Assembly (NCBI GenBank): GCA_003577005.1
Contig: QEUW01000175.1
Span: 1-30,057 of the forward strand
Source: Chloroflexota bacterium
GTDB lineage: Bacteria; Chloroflexota; Anaerolineae; Caldilineales; Caldilineaceae
Direction: 5' to 3'
DNA: 30,057 bases
The notes under the pieces were generated by a model, which saw nothing but the letters and a program-made list of their open reading frames with translations, did not search any database and was not told where the DNA came from. Made by a program: the position numbers and the translations under genes. Below are positions 23,406 to 30,057 of this stretch, piece after piece. Numbering within the stretch: the first letter of the stretch is position 1; each line of letters starts with the position of its first letter.

Positions 23406-24539
23406 CAATCTTGCGCTCGCTTCCCCGCTGCTGCCAACAATACCGCCAGCGTCTCTCTGGCTGCTTTTTCCCATGAGAAGCGTTTGACATTTTCATAACC
23501 GGCGGCGATCAGCTTTTGGCGCAACGGTTCATCCCGGCTGAGACGGAGCATGGCGTCGGCAATCGCATCCACATCGGTGGGATCGACCAGAAGGGCAGCA
23601 TCGCCGGCGATTTCAGGCAAGGCGGAATTGGTGGCGGTCATCACAGGCACTCCATAAGCTTGCGCTTCCAAGATGGGAAGCCCAAACCCTTCGTATAGCG
23701 ATGGAAAGCAAAATACGTGCGCACCCTGATAAAGGGCTATCACATCGGCATCGGGTACATAGCCCAGAAATCGCACCCGCTCTGTCAGGTGGAGCCGTTG
23801 CGCCACTTCATAGATGCAGTCTCGCCGGTGGCAACCAATTTGGCATACGCCTCGATCAAACGGGCCAGATTCTTGCGTGGATGGATTGTTCCAACGTAGA
23901 GCAAGTAAGGCCGTTCCAACGCGTAACGCTCCCGAACGGTGGTGAGCATCGTTGGAGCATCCGGCGAACGCTGCGGTCTCGCTTCGTGGACTACGGTGAT
24001 CTTACCCGGCGGTGTGGCATATCGTGGACTACGGTGATCTTACCCGGCGGTGTGGCATAAAAGCGCATCAGGTCTGCCCGTGTAGCCTGGCTGATGGCAA
24101 TGAGCCGGGTGGCAGCCAGCGCATTCCATTGGGTGCTCCAGTCGAGATACAGGCGCTGGCGCCAGGGATGCGTGGCGGGAAAGTAACGATAGCCCAAGTC
24201 ATGGATCGTCACCACGCTGGCCGGCAGCCGCCAGACGGGCACCACAAAGGGCAACACGTGCGCCGGGACAAAGAGCACGGCCGGTGGGCGTTGGAGGACC
24301 TCACGCGCCAGCGCCCGGTGGGTCCACATCCGCCGCGCCGGCAGCAAGCAGAGTTCGATCGATACGCTTTTTGGCCCACCAAAAAAGGCTGGGTCCGCCG
24401 GCTGGTCGAGGTAGAGCCGCCAGGTGTGTTGCACAGCTTCGGGCAACGCCAGCAAGTGGCGGATGATCTCCAGTGCATAGCGCTCCGTACCCGTCTGCTT
24501 TGGCCGTAGCGCCCGCGAGGCGTCGATTCCGATGATCAT
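23405..24539 (-). pseudogene. GT4 family glycosyltransferase broken by two frameshifts
   Basis: The N-terminal part from the ATG at 24539 (MIIGIDASRAL, KQTGTERYALEIIRHLL, VVTIHDLGYRYFP, LIAISQATRADLMRFY, PPGKITVVHD) is a typical GT-B donor-independent half. The frame breaks at 23984-24059, where a 38-bp segment is duplicated in tandem. The next frame reads LLYVGTIHPRKNLARLIEAYAKL, as expected for the linker and second half, and then breaks again near 23815. The third frame (RDCIYEVAQRL, ERVRFLGYVPDADVIALYQGA, FPSLYEGFGLPILEAQAYGVPV, LPEIAGDAALLVDP) completes the nucleotide-sugar-binding half, including the EGFGLP motif. Assembled, it would be a normal GT4 enzyme of about 370 residues, perhaps missing a few residues at the second break. 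The start overlaps the stop of tsaC (ATGA). It is a recent pseudogene, or carries assembly errors. Confidence 0.85.
23984..24059. repeat. Perfect 38-bp tandem duplication inside the glycosyltransferase gene
   Basis: Bases 23984-24021 are repeated exactly at 24022-24059 (each begins TCGTGGACTACGG and ends GTGTGGCATA). Since 38 is not a multiple of three, the duplication alone shifts the reading frame. Confidence 0.97.
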
Positions 24540-25186
24540 CGTTCGGACAACAGCTCGCGGATGGCGGACCCCAGCGGGCCTTCGCGCAAAATGAGCGGTT
24601 TCCCTTCGCTCAGAGTGGTGACATCCACGACTGTGCTGGGTATGGTATCATGGGCTGGTGAACGGTCGCGCTCGTCATCCGCCAGGAGCAGCGGGATGCG
24701 CCCCTCTAGTTGTGCCAGGACTTCGGCGGCGGTACGGGCTTCGGCGGCTCCGCTGCGGTTGGCGCTGGTGGCGGCGAGCGGCCCGGCCCGGCGGATCAGC
24801 GTGCGCAGGGCGTCGTGGTCTGGCATTCGTACCCCCACCGTGGGCTGGCCGGCGGTCAAAATTGGCGGCAAGGTGGCGAGCGCCGGCAATACCAAGGTCA
24901 GCGGGCCGGGCCAAAAGCGTGCGATCAATCGTTCGGCCAACGGTGTTAAGGGCAGCGGCGTCACCTGCGCCAACTGCGCCAGATCGCCCACCAGAACCGG
25001 GATCGGTTTGCGCGGCGGGCGATCTTTGGCTTCATAGAGCCTCGCAACGGCTGCCGGCTCATCAAAACGAGCCATCAATCCGTAGACCGTATCGGTAGGC
25101 GCAGCAATGATCTCCCCGGCGGCCAACAGTTGGATCGCCTGGTCAATGGCAGCGGGGTCGTTGAGGGCTCTTTTCTGTGTAAACAT
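24536..25186 (-). CDS. tsaC: L-threonylcarbamoyladenylate synthase family protein (TsaC/Sua5/YrdC)
   Basis: The 216-residue protein has the complete YrdC fold signature: AIDQAIQLLAAGEIIAAPTDTVYGL, EAKDRPPRKPIPVLV (substrate-binding Lys and Arg), ARFWPGPLTLVLPA, PTVGVRMPDHDALRTLI and AATSANRSGAAE. Enzymes of this family condense threonine, bicarbonate and ATP to threonylcarbamoyl-AMP, the first step of t6A tRNA modification at position 37. The C-terminal Sua5 domain is absent, so it is the short TsaC type. The frame is open to 25333; I chose the ATG at 25186 (MFTQKRALNDP), and MSRIPHLM at 25207 is the alternative. Neither has a good ribosome site. The gene begins 37 bases after the flavin oxidase stop and overlaps the next start by 4 bases. 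Confidence 0.9.
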   Translation of the reverse strand: MFTQKRALNDPAAIDQAIQLLAAGEIIAAPTDTVYGLMARFDEPAAVARLYEAKDRPPRKPIPVLVGDLAQLAQVTPLPLTPLAERLIARFWPGPLTLVLPALATLPPILTAGQPTVGVRMPDHDALRTLIRRAGPLAATSANRSGAAEARTAAEVLAQLEGRIPLLLADDERDRSPAHDTIPSTVVDVTTLSEGKPLILREGPLGSAIRELLSER

Positions 25187-25223
25187 GAGGTGTGGGATAC
25201 GGGACATGGGATATGGCGTTATT

Positions 25224-26381
25224 TTAGTGGGCAAAGCGTGTAACCGCAAAGCGTGGGAGCCAAAATTCGCTCTCGTAGACACCGGGTGCGCTGGCGGCGA
25301 GATCGGCCAGGAGGCGCCCGACAGCGATACCAAACTTGAAGCCGCGCCCGCTAAAACCGCCGGCTATGAGAATTTGCGGATGCTCCGGATGGCGGTCGAT
25401 GATAAAATGGTGGTTAGGGGTTTCGGTGTAGAGACAGAGCTCGACCCGCGTTGGCTCTGGTCGCACCCCCACCAGCGTGCGTTCGATTGCAGCAGACAGT
25501 TCAGGTATGGCTGTATCCATAGCCGTGCGCGGCGCGTCGGGGTCCACTACCGTGCCTACCAGTTCCATCCCGACCTTGATCTCACCTGCCCGTTCGAAAA
25601 TGGGAAAGCCGTAAAAGTGGGGTAGGGCTGTAAAAATGTAGAGCGGGCACCGCCCTACCGCGTAGAGATCCGGCTGCTCTACGGCGAAGTAGGCTACTTG
25701 CTGGTGCGTCACCTGGAGAGGAAGCGCATAGGGCAGAAGAGGCGCCAGCAACCGCTGGGTCCAGGGCCCGGCAGTGATGACAGCCTGAGCTGCGTAGACG
25801 GTCTCTTCTCCCCCGGCGCCGGCCAGACGCACTGCGACTCCGCCGCCCTCGGGACGCACAGCCTGTACCTGTGTCTGCTCCCGCACTGTTGCCCCACAGC
25901 GAACGGCCTGACGTGCCAGAGTTTCGACGCAACGGGTGGCGGCAAGGATGCCTGATTGTTCCTGATAGAGCGCCAGCCAACCGGATGGAATGCGAAATTG
26001 CGGAAATCTGGCAGGCAGTTCGGTCGGCGACAGGCTCTCGTAAGGATATTGTAAAGTCTGAAGCGCTTGTTGGGCGCCGCAAAGAAACGCCTCATCTTCG
26101 GGACCCAGGTAGAGGCCGCCGGTCATCTGGAGTAGCGGGATTCCGCTCTCGGCCTCAAGACGGCGCCAGAGTTCAAAAATGGCCGGCATGAGGCGCACAT
26201 AGGCAACGTCATCATGGGTGTAACGGATGATACGGCTGCCACCGTGGCTGCTGCCGTGGGTATGGCCCACCTTAAACTGCTCGATGAGCAGCACGCGGCG
26301 GCCATCCTTTGCCAGGTGGTAGGCAGCGGCGCTTCCCATAACACCGGCGCCAATGACAATACTATCGTAACTGTCGTACAT
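25224..26381 (-). CDS. N-methyl amino acid oxidase (monomeric sarcosine oxidase / N-methyltryptophan oxidase family)
   Basis: The 385-residue flavoprotein begins with an FAD-binding Rossmann motif (SIVIGAGVMGSAAAYHLA) and the family marker GSSHGGSRIIRYTH. C316 in CLYTETPNHHFIIDRHP is at the position of the cysteine that bonds covalently to FAD in monomeric sarcosine oxidase. The C-terminal GGFSGRGFKFG matches the SGHGFKF motif, with Arg in place of the usual His while the substrate-carboxylate Lys is kept. Relatives oxidise sarcosine, N-methyltryptophan, pipecolate or related secondary amines, giving formaldehyde or an imine plus H2O2. Substrate is not assignable. The ATG at 26381 is the natural start. 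No catalase or folate-linked gene is beside it; the downstream genes are tsaC and glycosyltransferases. Confidence 0.9.
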   Translation of the reverse strand: MYDSYDSIVIGAGVMGSAAAYHLAKDGRRVLLIEQFKVGHTHGSSHGGSRIIRYTHDDVAYVRLMPAIFELWRRLEAESGIPLLQMTGGLYLGPEDEAFLCGAQQALQTLQYPYESLSPTELPARFPQFRIPSGWLALYQEQSGILAATRCVETLARQAVRCGATVREQTQVQAVRPEGGGVAVRLAGAGGEETVYAAQAVITAGPWTQRLLAPLLPYALPLQVTHQQVAYFAVEQPDLYAVGRCPLYIFTALPHFYGFPIFERAGEIKVGMELVGTVVDPDAPRTAMDTAIPELSAAIERTLVGVRPEPTRVELCLYTETPNHHFIIDRHPEHPQILIAGGFSGRGFKFGIAVGRLLADLAASAPGVYESEFWLPRFAVTRFAH

Positions 26382-26608
26382 CTGTCGCAGACCCCCAAGT
26401 GGATAGGGTATTAAACCAGCGCCCCCGGATGATGGTTACATCTGTAGACCGTATATAGATCGTAAATTGGAAATGACAAATCGGCAAGCTGTACGGACGC
26501 TACGCGATTCATTCTCAGAATCTCCGTACCAGAGCCAGAGAGAGCCGGATGAACTCACCTTACGGCAAGGATTTCTTTCGTGCAGGCTATGAATTGCTAT
26601 CAGAGTTG

Positions 26609-26617
26609 TGGTACAAT
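26609..26617 (+). promoter_or_regulatory. Extended -10 promoter for the envelope operon (TGGTACAAT)
   Basis: TACAAT at 26612-26617 is preceded by TGG, as at the trpB promoter. No good -35 is 17 bases away. Transcription would start near 26624, about 70 bases before the first gene. The rest of the 26382-26695 spacer shows no gene. Confidence 0.5.
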
Positions 26618-26695
26618 ACGGACAATGATTAGCCTGTTGGATGGTCATCTTTAACCCGGCGAGCACACGTTGGTGTGGACGCCGGCCCAGAACTG

Positions 26696-27043
26696 ATGCT
26701 GACCGTGCAATCACTCATTGACAATGCGCTTTGGATCGTGGGGCTAGCGGGTCTACTTGCCACCTTGAGTTACATGGCCTGGTATCGTAGCGCGCGTGGC
26801 TGGCGTTGGAAGCGGGTCTTTAGCCTGCCCCGCATGTTGATCCCCCTCAGCGTCAGTTTGGAACTGTTTTCTATCGGTCTTGCCATCAACGGCATCACCG
26901 CGGTGCAACCAGCCCCGTGGTGGGAGACGACAGCCTGGAGTATCTTAGCGCTGCTCTTTGCGATGCAGACTGTGATCTATGGCGTGGCCGGGTTTCGTTA
27001 CGGTTGGGACACCCCTTTGGAAGAGAGAGACAAGGATGAGTAG
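26696..27043 (+). CDS. Small three-segment membrane protein of unknown function
   Basis: I do not recognise this 115-residue protein. It has three hydrophobic segments (ALWIVGLAGLLATLSYMAWY; LIPLSVSLELFSIGLAINGI; TTAWSILALLFAMQTVIYGVAGF), with a basic loop after the first (RSARGWRWKRVF) and an acidic C-terminus (EERDKDE). The positive loop suggests an internal loop and an N-out orientation. An upstream in-frame GTG at 26675 is an alternative start; neither has a strong ribosome site. Its stop overlaps the start of the next gene by 8 bases (ATGAGTAG), so it is translated together with the SH3b protein. Function is unknown; a partner or anchor for the other two envelope proteins is a guess. Confidence 0.72.
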   Translation: MLTVQSLIDNALWIVGLAGLLATLSYMAWYRSARGWRWKRVFSLPRMLIPLSVSLELFSIGLAINGITAVQPAPWWETTAWSILALLFAMQTVIYGVAGFRYGWDTPLEERDKDE

Positions 27044-28457
27044 ACGGAACATCGCCGAGGAGTGGAAGCTAGAGGGAGAGGGTGAACCGGACGACCAGTG
27101 GACGTTGCAACCCGCCGAACAAAATGCGGTCACCCAGTGGGAATTGCAGGATGAGGGCGCGCCCGGCGAGCGTGGCGACTGGCAGCCGGTTGATTATATG
27201 CGCGAACCGCGCGAACCGCGCGGCAACTGGGTGTTGCCGGCGTTGGTCGGTGTCGCATTGGCGGCTGTGATCGCCTATGTCGCCTGGATCGCGCTCGATC
27301 GGGCCGGTCTCTTTGGCCCGACCAGCCCGGCGCCGGAACCAACACCCGCGGCGGCGGTCGAGCCGCCAGTCGAAGATCCGGTCGAGGAACCCGCGCCAAC
27401 CGAGGCGCCACTTGACACCCCACCGCCCCCGACGCCGGAACCAACGCTGGAGCCAACGGTGGAACCGACACCGGAGCCATCGCCCACACCCATCCCGCTG
27501 GTCAACCTGGAGAGCATCGTGGTCAATACGGTGGGTGGCGTCAATGCCCGCCGTGAGCCAAGTCTGCAAGGCGAGCTGGTCCAGATCTTACCTGAAGGCC
27601 CCACCGCATATCTGGTTGCGGCTGACCAGGGCGAATGGATACAGATCGCCCTACCGGATGGCCAATTAGTCTGGGTGAACGGCCAGTTCGTCCAGCGGAA
27701 CTCAGAGACTGTACTGCTCGAAGAGGCCAACCGTCGGCGCGAGGCCGTTGGGCTCGCGCCGTTGGCGGCGGCGGCAGTGGATGAAGCCACTCCGCCTGGC
27801 GAGGCGCCCTCGGAGACCACTGCGCCTACCGATACGGTGCCCGTCTCCGGCCCCGTTACCATTTCAGTGACGGTCAACAGCGCGGCAGGTCTGAATGCGC
27901 GCGAAGCGCCGGACCTCAATGCTACCGTTGTTCAACTGTTGCCCGCCAACAGCGGATACCTAGCGGTGGCGCGCACGGCAGACAACCAGTGGTTGCAGCT
28001 CCAGTTGCCCGATGGCCGTCTTGCCTGGGCGGCGGCACAATTTCTCACGCTGGCTGGCGACCTCAATTCGCTCCCCACTGAGCCATTGACAGCTGCTGTC
28101 CCTCTAGAAGCCACCACGCCGAGCACACCGACGCAACCACTTACGCCGACCACGACGCTGACAACGACGGCGCCGGTCACGACGACAGGCGAGACGACAC
28201 CCACGGTCACACAGGTGGCGAACGGGGTGACGGCTACGGTGACAAATCTTGCGGGCACCAATGCTCGTCCCACACCGAACCGGGACGTAGAGCCGTTGCA
28301 ACTGGTACAATACAATACGGCGCTGCCGGTGATCGGGCGCAGCGCCGACAATGAGTGGGTTCAGGTGACGCTGGCAGAGGGGCAACTGGCCTGGGTGCTG
28401 GTCAATACCGTAGCGCTAAATACGGATATTGCTGCGTTGCCGATTGTAGGCCCTTAG
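27036..28457 (+). CDS. Single-pass membrane protein with tryptophan-spaced cytoplasmic repeats and three SH3b domains
   Basis: The 473-residue protein has four parts. Residues 1-65 are acidic and hydrophilic with Trp at about 10, 22, 35 and 49 in similar contexts (EEWKLEG, DQWTLQP, TQWELQD, GDWQPVD). A membrane segment follows (WVLPALVGVALAAVIAYVAWIAL). Residues of about 100-160 form a Pro/Glu/Thr-rich linker with many PTPEP-like units. Then come three SH3b-type domains (VNARREPS..LVWVNGQFV; LNAREAPD..LAWAAAQFL; TNARPTPN..LAWVLVNTV), joined by Thr/Pro-rich linkers. SH3b domains outside the membrane often bind peptidoglycan or other wall polymers. The protein thus seems to span from cytoplasm to envelope. 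ATG 27036 overlaps the upstream gene; the next gene begins 7 bases after the stop. The role of the N-terminal repeat is unknown. Confidence 0.85.
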   Translation: MSRRNIAEEWKLEGEGEPDDQWTLQPAEQNAVTQWELQDEGAPGERGDWQPVDYMREPREPRGNWVLPALVGVALAAVIAYVAWIALDRAGLFGPTSPAPEPTPAAAVEPPVEDPVEEPAPTEAPLDTPPPPTPEPTLEPTVEPTPEPSPTPIPLVNLESIVVNTVGGVNARREPSLQGELVQILPEGPTAYLVAADQGEWIQIALPDGQLVWVNGQFVQRNSETVLLEEANRRREAVGLAPLAAAAVDEATPPGEAPSETTAPTDTVPVSGPVTISVTVNSAAGLNAREAPDLNATVVQLLPANSGYLAVARTADNQWLQLQLPDGRLAWAAAQFLTLAGDLNSLPTEPLTAAVPLEATTPSTPTQPLTPTTTLTTTAPVTTTGETTPTVTQVANGVTATVTNLAGTNARPTPNRDVEPLQLVQYNTALPVIGRSADNEWVQVTLAEGQLAWVLVNTVALNTDIAALPIVGP

Positions 28458-28464
28458 CGCTATC

Positions 28465-29280
28465 ATGGCCGAATATCGACTCAACGGGCTCCTGTGGGCG
28501 GCCGGTCTCGTGATCGGTGGCCTGGTGATCCTACTCTTCAACTTTGACTTGCTTGGCGCCGACCGGCCGGAGGTTCGCTTGTTTGTAGCCGGTGGGTTGG
28601 CGTTGGCAGGTGCAGTCTTTTTTGGCGCGTTTGTGGCGGCGCGCCAACACTGGTGGCGATTGATTCCTGCCTGGACGTTGCTGGCGCTGGCTGGTATGGT
28701 GCTGCTCAACACGCTGGGATGGGCGAGCGCTGTAGTCCAGGGGGCGCTGCTCTTTGTGGGGTTGGCGTTGGCCTTTGCCCATATCTATTTGCTCAACCGC
28801 ACAGAACATTGGTGGGCGATCATCCCTGGCGGCTTTATGCTTGTGCTGGGCGGGGCGGTGGCGTTGAGCGAGCAGGCGCCATTGACTCTTTTGGGTGGCC
28901 TGCTCTTTGCAGGGATGGGGCTGGTCTTTGGGCTGGTCTACCTGCTGGGGGATCGGCGGCGGCAGTGGTGGGCGCTCGTACCGGGGGCCATCCTGGTCAT
29001 TTTTGGCCTCTTCGTCTTTGCTCGCGACGCGGAGTACGGAGCCGGTCTGCTGCGGTGGTGGCCGCTTCTGTTGGTAGTACTGGGGCTCTACGTCGGTTGG
29101 CAGGCCACTCGTCGGTCTCCACCAGAACGGTTGGCGATCCAGGCCACGCCCGCAACCCTTGGGCACCGCGGCAACGTCAGCCAACCTCCCGCCGGTACCC
29201 CGCCCAAAAACGGCACGCTCGGCGAATACAGCCAGCCCGCGCCTGGCACGAGTGTCGAAGTCCTCTCAGATGAGCCGTGA
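28465..29280 (+). CDS. Polytopic membrane protein with repeated WW-x-x-I/V-P units
   Basis: The 271-residue protein has about eight hydrophobic segments over residues 1-215, followed by a hydrophilic tail rich in Pro and Gly (LGHRGNVSQPPAGTPPKNG...). The membrane part is built from internal repeats: HWWRLIPAWTLLALAGM, HWWAIIPGGFMLVLGGA and QWWALVPGAILVIFGLF, each following a basic or polar loop and spaced by about 60 residues. The pattern suggests duplication of a two-helix unit. I do not assign a family; small membrane domains near LiaI/LiaF-type stress proteins have a similar texture, but that is only a resemblance. It lies 7 bases after the SH3b gene and is followed by a terminator-like hairpin, so it closes the three-gene operon. 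Confidence 0.8.
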   Translation: MAEYRLNGLLWAAGLVIGGLVILLFNFDLLGADRPEVRLFVAGGLALAGAVFFGAFVAARQHWWRLIPAWTLLALAGMVLLNTLGWASAVVQGALLFVGLALAFAHIYLLNRTEHWWAIIPGGFMLVLGGAVALSEQAPLTLLGGLLFAGMGLVFGLVYLLGDRRRQWWALVPGAILVIFGLFVFARDAEYGAGLLRWWPLLLVVLGLYVGWQATRRSPPERLAIQATPATLGHRGNVSQPPAGTPPKNGTLGEYSQPAPGTSVEVLSDEP

Positions 29281-29330
29281 TCAGGTGTCCGGGCAAAGCG
29301 GGATGCTTTGGGGTCCCTGAATTCTTTTTT
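29281..29330 (+). terminator. Probable terminator of the envelope operon
   Basis: CAAAGC (29294-29299) and GCTTTG (29305-29310) form a 6-bp stem, enclosed by TCAGG (29281-29285) and CCTGA (29316-29320). Six T follow at 29325-29330. The hairpin starts right after the stop codon, between convergent genes. Confidence 0.55.
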
Positions 29331-29331
29331 A

Positions 29332-29922
29332 TCAATCATCAGCGCCACGCACGATGATCCGATCCCCCTCCATGCTTTCGACGACTGCCAGGCTGATGAT
29401 GGGAACCTGGAGGTGCGCCAGATGTTGGCGACCACCCTCGAAGACCTTCTCTACCAGACAGCCGATCCCGCAGAGCGTGGCGCCACACTGCCCCACGAGT
29501 TCGGCCAGCGCCGCGATCGTCTGGCCGGTGGCCAGAAAATCATCGATGAGGAGCACGCGGTCGCTGGGCAGCAAGTATTCGGGCGAGATGATCAGATCCA
29601 CAAGACCGCCTTTGGTGTGGCTGGGCGCCTGGGTCTGGTAGGTGCCTTTCTGCATCGTGACCGGTCGTGTCTTGCGGGCGTAGAGCACCGGTACATTGAG
29701 CGCCATCCCGGTGGTGAGCGCCGGTGCAATGCCGCTCACCTCGGCGGTGATGATCTTGGTGATGCCGCTCACCCCGGCGCGGGCAAAACGCCGCGCAAAT
29801 TCTTCACCCATAGCCACCGTCAGTGCCGGGTCCAGTTGGTGGTTGATAAAGCCATCGACCTTGAGGATACCACACCCCAGGTTGCGCCCCTCGCGCCGGA
29901 TACGTTCGACTAGTGCCTGCAA
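29332..29922 (-). CDS. xpt: Xanthine phosphoribosyltransferase
   Basis: The 196-residue protein matches Bacillus-type Xpt along its length: an N-terminal MQALVERIRREG..LGCGILKVDGFINHQLDP, GITKIITAEVSGIAPA, VPVLYARKTRPVTM, and the PRPP-binding motif VLLIDDFLATGQTI. It joins xanthine to PRPP to make XMP in purine salvage. The start is a TTG at 29922, preceded by AAAAGGGG 3 bases upstream; no ATG is available before the conserved N-terminus. In Firmicutes xpt is often under a purine riboswitch, but here the upstream gene ends only 47 bases away and that gap contains tandem heptamers, so there is no room for one. Confidence 0.92.
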   Translation of the reverse strand: MQALVERIRREGRNLGCGILKVDGFINHQLDPALTVAMGEEFARRFARAGVSGITKIITAEVSGIAPALTTGMALNVPVLYARKTRPVTMQKGTYQTQAPSHTKGGLVDLIISPEYLLPSDRVLLIDDFLATGQTIAALAELVGQCGATLCGIGCLVEKVFEGGRQHLAHLQVPIISLAVVESMEGDRIIVRGADD

Positions 29923-29937
29923 AGTACCCCTTTTAAA

Positions 29938-29965
29938 CGTAGAACGTAGAACGCAGAACGTAGAA
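29938..29965. repeat. Four tandem heptamers (CGTAGAA) just upstream of the xpt ribosome site
   Basis: CGTAGAA, CGTAGAA, CGCAGAA and CGTAGAA run head to tail from 29938 to 29965, 16 bases before the TTG start of xpt on its 5' side. Copy number change would alter the distance between the upstream gene and xpt but not a reading frame. Confidence 0.85.
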
Positions 29966-29969
29966 TGGG

Positions 29970-30057
29970 TTACATCTTTTCTATCACAAGGAAGTGGCTG
30001 ATGCCAAACGCGGTAAGGGGTGAGTGTTCGAGGGCGTAGGTGATGCGGCGGAGCCAG
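29970..30057 (-). CDS. C-terminal fragment of an unidentified protein (runs off the window)
   Basis: The minus strand is open from the window edge to a TAA at 29970-29972, giving the last 28 residues (WLRRITYALEHSPLTAFG, then ISHFLVIEKM). The ALEHSPLTxFGxSHFLVxEK texture resembles the end of class I SAM-dependent methyltransferases, but 28 residues are too few for a firm call. It would be co-directional with xpt, 47 bases upstream of it. Confidence 0.45.
   Translation of the reverse strand, partial: WLRRITYALEHSPLTAFGISHFLVIEKM

Noticed and set aside
23984..24059. Possible CRISPR repeat
   Set aside because: Only two copies with no spacer between them; it is a tandem duplication inside a coding sequence.
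29923..30057. Purine riboswitch upstream of xpt
   Set aside because: The spacer is only 47 bases, holds heptamer repeats, and the sequence beyond it reads as the end of another protein.
1..30057. tRNA or rRNA genes
   Set aside because: I looked for T-arm-like GGTTCGA sequences with pairing stems and for conserved rRNA segments and found none that fold convincingly; a covariance-model scan would be decisive.

Overview
The window is chromosomal DNA from a GC-rich bacterium, most likely a member of the Chloroflexota (Anaerolineae/Caldilineae type). This is inferred from gene families and layout: a yvcK-gap-pgk-hypothetical-tpiA cluster, a TrpB2-type tryptophan synthase, a Tat-exported lipoprotein binding protein, SH3b/proline-rich envelope proteins, RHS remnants and spacers packed with palindromes. 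No taxonomic marker such as rRNA is present, so the assignment is tentative. No tRNA, rRNA, CRISPR array, intact transposase or prophage gene was seen.

Layout. 1-2002 (minus): start of a family-5 ABC substrate-binding lipoprotein preceded by an M24 peptidase. 2301-3590 (plus): a tRNA-dihydrouridine synthase with a clear sigma70-type promoter. 3600-5400: a gene graveyard holding a truncated secreted-protein start with a C7 tract, a frameshifted beta-helix protein on the opposite strand, and an RHS/YD-repeat tail with an in-frame stop. 5488-7460 (plus): a translationally coupled sugar isomerase/epimerase and enolase-superfamily dehydratase. 7461-7935: repeat-filled spacer. 7936-11265: transaldolase (minus), divergent thioredoxin and TrpB2 (plus). 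11334-14518 (minus): exosortase, EpsI-like protein, NTF2-like lipoprotein and M50-type membrane protease. 14852-16675 (minus): a TPR/LuxR-HTH regulator. 17180-22475 (minus): central glycolysis cluster with YvcK upstream. 22638-26381 (minus): flavin oxidase, TsaC-type protein, a broken GT4 glycosyltransferase and a WecG/TagA glycosyltransferase, tightly packed. 26696-29280 (plus): three overlapping or nearly abutting genes for uncharacterised envelope proteins. 29332-30057 (minus): xanthine phosphoribosyltransferase and the last codons of an upstream gene.

The glycolysis cluster would supply triose-phosphate metabolism under YvcK, a factor linked to growth on gluconeogenic carbon; transaldolase feeds the same pool. 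The exosortase/EpsI pair implies that surface proteins with a sorting tail exist elsewhere in the genome. The least-described items are the 26696-29280 envelope operon, whose middle protein has a tryptophan-spaced cytoplasmic repeat, and the architecture of the spacers: nested palindromes around a GTGCG-W-CGCAC-like core, and inverted arrays of heptamer repeats resembling the short tandemly repeated repetitive (STRR) sequences of cyanobacteria.
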